Shown here in pieces: positions 1 to 8,800 of a stretch of 64,000 nt of DNA (within the stretch, counting starts at the first letter, position 1; every line of letters starts with the position of its first letter). Under the pieces are notes generated by a model. That model was given only the letters and a program-made list of their open reading frames with translations, searched no databases and was not told the origin of the DNA. Source of the stretch: Archegozetes longisetosus (lineage: Eukaryota; Arthropoda; Arachnida; Sarcoptiformes; Trhypochthoniidae). The position numbers were made by a program, and so were the translations under genes. The stretch is taken from positions 10,023,172-10,087,171 of the forward strand of contig JAEMBT020000008.1 of assembly GCA_018873245.2 (NCBI GenBank), written 5' to 3'.

Positions 1-859
1 AATGAAATTTAACAATAAGTTCGAAACGTAGCTTTTATTGAAATAAAATGAGAATAAGTTATCTCTGAGAAAATCCATGAAAATCTTCAGTCGTCTCCTT
101 CAATCAATTTGATTAGATATTCATATTTAATGCATCTTAAAAGTAATTTTGTTAACGCTGCCAAGTCAAACTTAAACTGCCCCTAGGCTTGAAATGTTAG
201 GACTAGCTAAAAAGTGAGAAACTAATGTTCACTTTCAAATCAAGTTCGTTTTCACAAAGTCAGTTGCGTCAATGCCACAAAAATTTAGAACATGAATTGC
301 GAATTCTGAAGAAAGCTTCATTAACTAATATTGAGTAATGAAATTTTCCTCGAATTGGTATTGAAATGATATGTTTGTAGGACGAGGGTGTACTTGCATA
401 ATTACATACTTACAAGAATGGTGTATTCTTACTATTAAGTATGACTGATAAGTATAACTATTGTGTTGATGAACAATATAAGAAATGAAAGTTGAGTAAT
501 CAAATAATAATTGAGTCGCTACTCGGAAATCCCAGTCATTAATGAAAAGGAATCCCCTTTTCCCACAGTCTAGCACTAGCAGTAGAAATACATGTCAATA
601 ACAAGCTTCCGCCAAAAAGTTTTTTTCTTTATCATTCAACTAGTATTACGAGTTCTCTACTTAAGTCGCATTGGAAAGCAATCTTATCTGAACTTTTATA
701 TTTTTATGGATCAAGTTATTCATTAGTAATTTTGTTTAGAGTATGAAGTGATAAGAGAAGTGTATCTCTTGACAAATATTTACAATTAATCATTTTTTTG
801 CATTTTTCTACAATCATTGGTATTGAACTGAGTTTGTGAAAGGATAGGAATTATTGTTG
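1..859. other. 5' flanking region of the modular VWC/Kunitz gene
   Basis: A+T-rich sequence with no supportable exon. Open frames here, such as 325-576 on the minus strand, have no recognisable domain and an A+T-driven composition. The promoter of the gene starting at 860 should lie here, but I see no clear TATA box with an initiator at the right spacing. Confidence 0.5.
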
Positions 860-914
860 ATGGAGTTTTTACATATTTTATGTGGACTCTTGTTCTTATT
901 AACAGTTGACTGCA
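860..914 (+). CDS. Exon 1: signal peptide
   Basis: Encodes MEFLHILCGLLFLLTVDC plus the first base of codon 19. A hydrophobic core follows a short N-terminus with no basic residue, as in secretory signal peptides. The donor is GTGAGT at 915, which leaves phase 1. Confidence 0.8.
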
Positions 915-3900
915 GTGAGTATCTGTATATTTGATTCATTTAACTAGCTACCTTAAATCAAGTCTAATTTGAAACTATTTAGTTTATTATAAACCTTATA
1001 TGAAATTGTCATTTCATTTTTCAATCTTATAAAACATACTAAACTTAAACTTGCTTTTAAATCAGGTAGAATCTTTTAAGTATAAGTAAAATAATGTATT
1101 CATACCAAATATTTATTTGACTACGTGTTCAAATTAAAAGTATCACTTTAAAACTATTGAGAGAAGCTTTGAAATACAAGTAAGATATTCTTAATTTTAT
1201 TCAAATAATAGTTTATTTGAATTAATTTTAAAACAAGATTTGAAGCAATAATTACTCAAAAACTATATACATAAAGAGAAAGCTTCTAAAAATCTATAAA
1301 GTTTAGAGTAAAATTTGGATACAGTGAAAATTGAAACATTTTATTCAAACAATAATTGATTTGAGAGATTAGTTATAAAATATGAACAATAACTACTGAG
1401 AAACTATTTACAATTGAAAAATTTGTTAACAGTCTATTAAAGAATCCATTCATTATCATTAATATCATAATCAATCATATAATGGTCTAAAAGTCTAAAT
1501 TTTCCAATAAACCCAATATCAATAATCCTATCAAAAAAATAACTGTTCACTTTAGGCTTCAAATACTTGCATTGATTGCAGTAAAGACAACAATCGGGTG
1601 AATAATCGCTTAAATAGAGAATAGAAAACAAACCTAACGACTGATATCTAACTAGCTTTTCATTACATAACTGCGATAACTCTAAGACGTGATCACAACT
1701 GGTCCTCCGAGTTATAGACTTAGGAACAGTTGACAAACTATTTTGAGAGTCAATCAATTGTTGCCTAAAATCATCTTCATTTGGATTCTTAACTGCACAA
1801 TAAGCCACAAGTGAAAGAATAGAGCCAATGACTGATGCCTTCAAAGGTCTATCTCGAGCTTCGTTTCGGACATCGATCAAGACTTGTTTGTAGTCATTAT
1901 AGACCAGTTGGAGATAATCCAAACTTCGTTGTATTCTGCCGCCACGATATCTTTCCGGCAGTGACAGCGATGATAGTCGATTTTGAACTGATTTTAAACT
2001 ATTTATTATACGAGACATTATTTAACATGTGTTTTGTCAGTCTCCATGCAGATTAATACTCTCCTCAACTATAAGTATAAGTACTGTAAATACATTTAGG
2101 AAATAGAGCTTTTTTACACAAGCGTTATGCATTCAATATAACCAGTTTATGAAATGTTAAAAAGTACAGGAGTTGCGCATGCGATCAACTGTTTTACCTC
2201 CAATTTTGATTATAGTTTACTTTTGTTAATAAGAGATGGAAGTACTTTACAGACTTGTAATCAATTTACTGATAAAGAAAACTTTCTAAACTTTTCAACT
2301 ATTAAACAAGTAAAATAAACCTAATTTCTAATTTGAAGATCCAGTTAAAGAGGTGAACGAAAATATTAGTTCTGACGAAGAAACGTTACAGAAGGAAGCT
2401 ATTCGAACAACAACTTTAGATACATTGGAAGTGACAGGAATAACAGATGAAACGAAAATTCATGTAGATGAAATAACAACTGATGCAGTTGAAGTAGCAA
2501 CTGCATCTGAAATTATTCCTGATGTAGCTCCAGAAAAGGATTGTTCGCATTGTATAGAAACGAAATTCTTGAGTCATTATTATGCCAAAGGATGTAAACC
2601 TATTCCTGATAGTAATGGTTGTGATAACTGTCCCAAAAAGTTTGACTGCAATCATAAAAATAACGTCACTTATGGAAATGATGGTTAGTCTTATATACAA
2701 ACTTGCATAAATTTTTAAATTTTGATAAATTGAAAACTTTTGAAAATTTGTTCACTTTTGATAACTGTTAATTTCTTATCAGCAATTACAAAATTTTCCA
2801 ATTTTAATAACTTATTAACTTTTTTCTCTAAGTATTTGACTTTAGATAACTATTTTAATTTCAAATAACCTTCATATTATAAAGTCTAATTATCTGTTGG
2901 TTTTATTGATAGAATGTATATATAATGGAAACAAATATAAAATCGGAGAATCGATTCCAGTCCCGAATCCATGCCAAGTATGTCAATGCGGGTATGGTTT
3001 CGACGCCAGGTATCATTCTGGAGAAAGAATCAGTCCGTTGACAACGATTCATTGTATAACTGTTGAATGTCCCGAATATTTTGCAGTCCATCCATATCCA
3101 GTCGAAGGAATCGAAAAGGATTTTGAGAAAGTGAAAAATTGTTACAATGTTTACAAGAAGGATGAATGTTGCGCCGTTAATAAAGTGTGCCCTGGTTTGT
3201 GGTTTTAAAGTTTAAAATTTAAACTCATTATGATGAAGTCTTAGTTGAATTATTTTTGCTTATAGACACAGATTCTGAACTTTTTAACAGTTGTATAGAT
3301 CAATAATGAACTGCTTGTTTTTCTAACAATTTTAGATCCTCAACAGAAGCTTAACTCATCTGTTTGTGTTTATAATGACAAAACTTACCAAATTGGACAA
3401 AAAATCTACCCACACGAAGACAAATGCAAAGTGTGCATTTGTGACGAAAATTGGGATCCAGACGACTCGATAAACAATAGTGGCTGTTATGATGTCAAGT
3501 GTAATCTGGAGATTGAGCAACAATTGCAAGAAGGGTGTATACCTATCTATCATGCAGAAGCTTGTTGCCCAATTGAGTATTATTGCTGTTAGTATTGATT
3601 CTTCAGATTAAAGTTTAAAAAAAGATTAGTTTAGTACAAAGGCTCAGAAAACTGTTTATTTATATTATTCTTAGCTGAAAAGCATTTGACCCCTGAATAT
3701 GAAAGAAGACAGAAATGTAGTCAACCTGCGGATCCAGGTCCTTGTTTGGGATTATTCAAACGCTTTCATTTTAACCAGCGTGACGGTCAATGTCATTCAT
3801 TTGTCTTTGGTGGCTGTGGTGGAAATGACAATAATTTTAGAGATCTAGAAGAATGCCAAGAAGCATGTCTTAAACTTAATGATGTCGGGGCTGAAGGAGA

Positions 3901-4841
3901 AACGAATGAAAAAATTAGTGAAGACTTGATCACAAATACTACTGATAGCGAAGATTATTGTGTTTTGAGTGGAAACAGGTATTCGATTGGCCATAAATTA
4001 GATATCGGCAAGAGATGTGTTGACTGCGAATGTCGTACTCCTCCGGATTTCACTTGTATTCAACGGTCATGTCCTCCGCCGCCGTCCGATAGATGTAGAG
4101 CTAGCTATCACCCTTCTAACTGCTGTCCAATATTTGATTGTAATTATGATGAGGAAGGTCGGTAGACCATTTATTTTATCGGTTTCTAAACTAATTAGTG
4201 GCCAAATTTTCAGACTCTTTTCTTCCTGAAAAATATTTTAATTCTGGGTATAATTCGGGTTCTTTTCGATTTGGGTGCTTTTGGTTGTGGTTTGGTTTAG
4301 GTTTTTCTCTAACTCTAAATACTGAGGATTTTGTTGGTTTGATTGGCTTTGGTTTAGTTAATATTTTTTGGCTTCTTAACCTATAAAATGGGTCAGAATT
4401 TAACTTTCTCTAAAACTTTGCGATAAATCAAATCCAATAGCAGTCTCTTCAACATTGGTATAACTTGAAAACTATTACGAACAGTATTATAAACTTGTTT
4501 CAGATGCATGTTAATAATTTTCATTTTAGTCTCTATTTTAGTAGTTTTATGCAACTTAGTAGAATTTTAAAATAACTTTCATTTTTGTTCTTATGAATTA
4601 AACTTATTGTCAAATTTTGACTTGCTTTTCAAGAATTAAATATAAGCATATTTTAATCTCTATTACAGCGATCGATAGTTCGTTTGACCCACAAAGTTGT
4701 CCGACACCGATGTGTGCAGCAGGATGTCATTTCGAAACATATCCCGATCGTTGTCCGGACTGCGTTTGTGAACCTATTATTGCAGGAGAAGCGCCTGTAA
4801 TTCCCGGTGAACAAGTGCCAGATGAAGTAATCGATGTTTAG
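860..4841 (+). CDS. Secreted multidomain protein: VWC modules, Kunitz/BPTI domain and antistasin-like module (6 exons)
   Basis: Join of 860-914, 2339-2683, 2913-3194, 3336-3587, 3675-4157 and 4669-4841, giving 529 codons plus stop. Every junction is GT-AG and every intron is phase 1, and the joined frame stays open throughout. Seen in the protein: signal peptide (residues 1-18), acidic Ser/Thr-rich linker (~19-85), a partial six-cysteine VWC-like module (87-122), VWC modules at 135-226, 238-311 and 407-467 (each with CxxCxC, CC and a last C), a Kunitz domain (326-376) and an antistasin-like module (483-506). NxS/T sequons occur at N27, N127 and N399. Proteins built from such modules are usually extracellular, acting as protease inhibitors, growth-factor binders or matrix proteins; the exact role here is unknown. 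The start is the only ATG giving a signal peptide spliced in frame. Retention of intron 5 would end the protein after residue 474 (stop 4163-4165) and remove the antistasin-like module. No orthologue name is recognised. Confidence 0.88.
1340..1345 (-). terminator. Candidate polyadenylation signal for TIMM29
   Basis: TTTATT on the + strand reads AATAAA on the minus strand, about 95 bases after the TIMM29 stop. The hexamer is common in A+T-rich DNA, so this is only plausible by position. Confidence 0.35.
1437..2018 (-). CDS. TIMM29: Mitochondrial import inner membrane translocase subunit TIM29
   Basis: Single-exon frame of 193 codons, start at 2018 and TAA at 1437-1439, with an in-frame stop (2022-2024 read on the minus strand) just upstream of the ATG. 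TIM29 is a metazoan subunit of the TIM22 carrier translocase in the inner mitochondrial membrane. The family pattern is visible: a basic N-terminus, one hydrophobic segment (residues ~60-77), a 'GLFSILY' stretch (~128-134), 'CKYLKP' (150-155), 'DIGFIGKFRLLD' (~167-178) and the near-terminal 'DYDINDNEW'. The protein lacks the longer C-terminal tail of the human form, as I would expect from shorter invertebrate versions. The gene sits antisense inside the 1.4 kb first intron of the modular secreted-protein gene. Identification is from family memory, not an alignment run. Confidence 0.92.
   Translation of the reverse strand: MSRIINSLKSVQNRLSSLSLPERYRGGRIQRSLDYLQLVYNDYKQVLIDVRNEARDRPLKASVIGSILSLVAYCAVKNPNEDDFRQQLIDSQNSLSTVPKSITRRTSCDHVLELSQLCNEKLVRYQSLGLFSILYLSDYSPDCCLYCNQCKYLKPKVNSYFFDRIIDIGFIGKFRLLDHYMIDYDINDNEWIL
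2339..2683 (+). CDS. Exon 2: acidic linker and partial VWC-like module
   Basis: The acceptor AG is at 2337-2338 and the donor GTTAGT at 2684. Residues 20-133 begin with an acidic, Thr/Glu-rich stretch that is probably disordered. They end with six cysteines (87, 90, 104, 113, 116, 122) arranged CxxC...C...CxxC...C. The end resembles the C-terminal half of a VWC module, but the usual CC pair is replaced by CxxC. Confidence 0.85.
2913..3194 (+). CDS. Exon 3: VWC module
   Basis: The acceptor AG is at 2911-2912 and the donor GTTTGT at 3195. It encodes one complete ten-cysteine VWC module with cysteines 135, 154, 157, 159, 181, 186, 210, 219, 220 and 226. The opening 'CIYNGNKYKIGE' has the standard VWC start: C, then G-x-x-Y-x-x-G. 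An insertion between C186 and C210 makes it longer than a typical module. Confidence 0.88.
3336..3587 (+). CDS. Exon 4: VWC module
   Basis: The acceptor AG is at 3334-3335 and the donor GTTAGT at 3588. It encodes a complete ten-cysteine VWC module with cysteines 238, 258, 261, 263, 278, 283, 295, 304, 305 and 311. It has the same phase and cysteine order as exon 3, so the two may derive from an exon duplication. Confidence 0.88.
3675..4157 (+). CDS. Exon 5: Kunitz/BPTI domain fused to a VWC module
   Basis: The acceptor AG is at 3673-3674 and the donor GTCGGT at 4158. The Kunitz cysteines are at residues 326, 335, 351, 359, 372 and 376, giving the canonical spacing 8-15-7-12-3, with the conserved F-x-F-G-G-C-G-G-N motif and a later N-F. 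The residue after the second cysteine (the P1 position) is Leu336. A 30-residue acidic linker with a sequon at N399 leads to a VWC module with cysteines 407, 426, 429, 431, 439, 444, 452, 461, 462 and 467. No intron separates the two modules, unlike the others in this gene. The donor at 4158 was chosen because the alternative GT at 4162 leads into a stop in exon 6. Confidence 0.9.
4158..4668 (+). other. Intron 5 with a G+T-biased tract
   Basis: 511-base phase-1 intron. The part at ~4235-4380 is strongly G and T rich on the + strand, with repeated TTTGG/GGTTT words and few C or A, unlike the surrounding A+T-rich DNA. The open frame across 4198-4386 is a by-product of this bias. Confidence 0.6.
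4669..4841 (+). CDS. Exon 6: antistasin-like module and C-terminus
   Basis: The acceptor is TTACAG at 4663-4668 after a pyrimidine-containing tract. It encodes residues 474-529 and a TAG stop. Six cysteines (483, 488, 492, 501, 504, 506) in the order CxxxxCxxxCxxxxxxxxCxxCxC fit an antistasin-like module. The tail after it is acidic, Pro-rich and has no membrane anchor. Confidence 0.82.
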
Positions 4842-4883
4842 CTCTAAATTTTTTAAGAATCACTTGACTTAATCTTTTTTATT

Positions 4884-4889
4884 ATTAAA
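4884..4889 (+). terminator. Candidate ATTAAA polyadenylation signal
   Basis: ATTAAA 43 bases after the stop of the modular secreted-protein gene. A second candidate, AATAAA, lies at 5105-5110. Which one is used cannot be told from sequence. Confidence 0.3.
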
Positions 4890-5104
4890 ATTTTTGCTAT
4901 TTTTGAAAATGTTATTGATAACGATGACACACTTTGATGATTTTTAAAATGCTTTATATTTCATATTGAATTTCTCACTTTTAACCAATGTCATAAAATT
5001 TTCTTTTGATACTATGCACAAATCATAACTGTTTCTATCATATAAAATTATAAACTTCATTAAAGATTACTATATTATCTTATGAGACACTTATGCAATT
5101 TTTT

Positions 5105-5110
5105 AATAAA
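5105..5110 (+). terminator. Candidate AATAAA polyadenylation signal
   Basis: Canonical AATAAA in the TTTTAATAAAAATAAATG context, about 265 bases after the stop codon at 4841. It is a plausible 3' end for the transcript of the modular gene. Confidence 0.35.
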
Positions 5111-5604
5111 AATAAATGTAAATTACAGTTAATGAACAAATTCAAATGAATGCCTACTAATATTAATGGCTTGAAACACAAACTTCAAACAAACTTCAAT
5201 TGAAGTAATTGATTACAATTAAAAAAGTAAAACTATACGTGACTTAAAGACTTACAACAAGTAGACTTTATACTCACTAGTAGCGAAACAAAAACCTAAT
5301 TCTGTCTGAAACTCATTCGTAAATAATTAAATTGAGTATAAACTAAATTATTCAACATTTGCGAATAAAACATATTTTATGCAAAGCCTAATTCCTGTTA
5401 CTGAACATTTCGACAATTTTCGAACCAGCTAATTAGTAGAAGTAATTTAATTAAATTAATATTTCAAATTAATTAATTTTCATTTATTTGATCGAGAATT
5501 TGTTCGATCTTTGATTTTGATAGTTCATTTTGGAAAGCTTCTACTCAATTAAGACCCTTTGGAGAATAGGAAGCTCTTATCATAGACATAATTAGCTAAA
5601 TGGC

Positions 5605-5865
5605 TCGGTGGCGAAGCCATTAGTGGCATTGGGTACACAGGAGCCTCCAATTCAGGCCTCTCGCTAACTTCACATAAGAGTAATGTATTTTTGAATGTGA
5701 AACTTTCTTAATTCATTGTAACAATTACTACAAAATAAAGCAAAACGCATTATAACCCAAGCTCAAAACTATTGCAAAAGATAGACTGTAGATTCTTATC
5801 CGAAAACTATACCAAAACCAATATAGCCTGTGCACTCCCGCTCGAAATTTTCTGGCTCAGCTGAC
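5605..5865. mobile_element. hAT-like miniature element, copy 1
   Basis: About 261 bases without coding capacity. The left end reads CGGTGGCGAAGCC. The right end (~5842-5865), read on the opposite strand, gives a GAGCCAG...AAATTTCGAG pattern matching the left end of the copy at 26843. Long internal matches to the reverse complement of that second copy include the words around 5670 (TCTCGCTAA), 5698-5733 (TGAAACTTTCTTAATT onward) and 5817-5852. Ends of the GTGGCGAAGCCA kind are typical of non-autonomous hAT elements, but I could not find a clean 8 bp target duplication. Confidence 0.6.
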
Positions 5866-8800
5866 AGAACTGAAAGAATGGATACTGAAAGTCATCGATA
5901 GTTCGAGTATCTTCTGGAAATCATTAAAACTAAATTTATGCTAAACCATCAGTTAAAGGCACCAAAATTCTGAAATCAATTAATAAATTTAAAAATAAGA
6001 TATCAAGAATTAGCTGATGCGCAGATTGAGTAATCCACTTTTAAACATAATCTTCACTTCTGATATTGAAGAAAAACGAGTAAATTATTAGCTAATTTTT
6101 TCTCAACAAGTGTTGTTTATAAACTACTCCTAGAGCTTTCATAAGCTTGGCGTGAAATTTTTTTTTGAATAAAATGACATAGTTAATTAGAAACTAGAAG
6201 AATAAAAGTTTGGTTTTCTTGAATAAGGCATTGCTTCGGGTATTTAAATATTATGCAATCATAATGGAAAAAATATGCTAGTTAGCGAGAAAGTTATGTG
6301 TTTCGTCTTCTGGGAAATTTTCTAGCTTTTTGACACATTTAATTGAGCGATGTGTTAGTTTCGCAATAATCTTATTTATTTCATTATGTATCAGTTTGAC
6401 TTTTAAGTTTTGACAAGCATATTGCACAAATAAATTTAAATTCGCTGAATAAGAGCTTAAGATTCCTAGATTAGAAGAGATGTTGAAAAAATGCGAGAAT
6501 GTTTCAAAATACCAAATTAAGTTATCTATTGGTTAAGTCCACAGCCTTCTTTGAAAATAAAAAAAATTCTCTCAATATTATGCTATTAACTGAGTTTCAA
6601 CATTTCAAAGTACATTAGCGTGAAAACAGTAAATTTTAAGGACATTAGATTTCATTTAGTTTAAAATTTAAGAATAGAATTTTTATTTTTAAGAATGAAT
6701 ATTATATAAGAATCTAATCTTGAAATTCCAACAATAAAACTATTTTATTGCTGAGATAAGAAGAAAATATGACAAACAATATAAAAATGATTATTAAATG
6801 CTCTTCTTGTCATAGAATTGAAAAGTGAAATATTAATTAACTTGAATGACAGAATATCGTTACATAAGCTGAATTAACAAGCATTGAAAAAATTCATAGA
6901 CCTACAATTTCAATTTAAAGGTAACTTCCATAACAATATTAGATAATTTATTATTGTCTAAGAGTTTACGAGTGTTTCGTGACTAGATTTAAGATTCCTT
7001 ATAAAATAGTTTTGCAGATATGTAGGAGTTGAGTCATAAAACAAATTTCTTTCATATTAGATTTTCTCACTGTCTCAAAGGGTATTTGAACGACTCATTT
7101 ACACAACTATAATAACAATAATTCAGTGGCAATAAATTTTCGTTTATTGCTGCTTTTCAAAAAACAACTTTTATTATTCATGCTTTTAAGACTAGAAGAA
7201 ATTTCTAGATTTAGAATTGCTATTATTATAGTGAGGCATATTATTCGGTAGTAAAGCCATGACTTATTAAGTATTATTTTTCGCTCCACGCCCTTTAGTA
7301 TGTGATCCGCACCTGTGACGCAAACTTAATACTATGATATGAATAATAGGCTCGGTATATGTATGAAAAATCGACGCTATAAATCTCGATCATCTTCCAA
7401 AATTGTTTCTAAACAGATGATTATCATATATTTTTTGAAACAATTAGTTACGTTAAATTAATTGTTATGCAATTTATTCAAAGTTATTACTCGAACCTTA
7501 AATCTAAACCGATAATTCTGAAAAATGAAGGAGAAATTTTGAAAGAATGCAAGTTTATAATGAATAAAGTGATACTGTTTGCCTTATGTTCTCAAGTAAT
7601 AGTCATCAAAGCTTATTTGGAGATTTATTGTTGTTGATTCATTAGTGGCAATTTGTTTTATACTTTGCGATTTTTGTATTAATATTTTTGGCTTCGAGAT
7701 TTCGAACTTTCATATAATGAGGCATTAAATAGAGATGGATTTAATACAGGATTAAGGATCTTTTATATTCTATTTTAAAATAAGAACAAAATTCTTATGA
7801 GAATTTAGGATAAAGTTTGTAATAAATATGAGAAGAATCTATAATATATTAAATACTTCATAAGCCAATGTTTAGCGAAGCTTCTTGAAGATTCTTAAAA
7901 TATAGCTGAAGAAAATCAATTTTCAAATAATTCAAATATGTTTTCGATAAGTAAAAAATTCGATAGATAGATTAATTAGAAATCAACAATCAAATGTTTT
8001 CGTACCTTATATTTCAATCTCCAATATTGAAGAGTGATACCCAAATAGTGATTATAAGGTTTATGAGCACAAAATTCAATCAATTCAGTGCTATCTGGAT
8101 AATACTGAATGATTTGACACGAACCAGCTAATTATACTCGCAAATATTGCATGACTTGTTTTAATTAGAGATTATGATCTATTGATGCTATCAAACTATA
8201 AAAGCGAAAGTTTCTTAAATCAATTTAGATTATAAGCAGAAAAAATGATTAAATTGGAATTTTTCCCGGAAAACATTTATTTATAGATAAAATATATATA
8301 AAACAGAATTTATGGCTAGCATTTAGACAAAAATAATGCGAATTGCACAGAAAACCTGAATTTTTTGGTTGTTATTTAATCTTCCGGATCCATATATTTA
8401 ATTGAATTCTCTTTTTTCATGATAATACCTAAAACTTCCTTAAATATAAAAGTCTAGTCAAAATTGAATGAAAGTCGAGCGTAAAACCTATGCGAACAAT
8501 AGCTCATGTAATAAATTATTAACGTTTGAGCTGAAAATTGCCGAAAAAGATAGTCTGAATAAGAAAAGAATTTTATTTCAATGGCTCATTGAAGACAAAT
8601 AAAATGATAGATAATAGTCTGGTTATCATTATTTGATGAACTACTTCGTTATTTGGATTATGTTTTACAAAACTTGCATTTGTTTTAAACCTAAAAGTAT
8701 ATCTGAAAAGTGTTGAAAACTCTAATACTTTGATCCTACACTCTATCTGCTTATTTTGTATACAAGAATATTCTATGCATACAGCTTATATTTTGTTTGC

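Larger units (their letters stand above)
915..2338 (+). other. Intron 1 hosting the nested TIMM29 gene
   Basis: Phase-1 intron, GTGAGT...TTTGAAG. Apart from the antisense TIMM29 reading frame and its likely UTRs, I see only A+T-rich sequence. Confidence 0.8.

Noticed and set aside
1835..2056. + strand open frame of 73 codons
   Set aside because: It is the antisense shadow of the TIMM29 coding sequence.
2416..2700. Minus-strand open frame of 94 codons
   Set aside because: Antisense shadow of exon 2 of the modular gene; no motif, and the sense exon has clear splice sites and cysteine pattern.
4198..4386. + strand open frame in intron 5
   Set aside because: Low-complexity product (F, G, L, W) created by the G+T-biased tract; it would need to skip a well-defined exon 6 acceptor.
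5601..5680. tRNA-like A-box word TGGCTCGGTGG
   Set aside because: No matching B box or cloverleaf arms; the sequence is the end of the hAT-like element.
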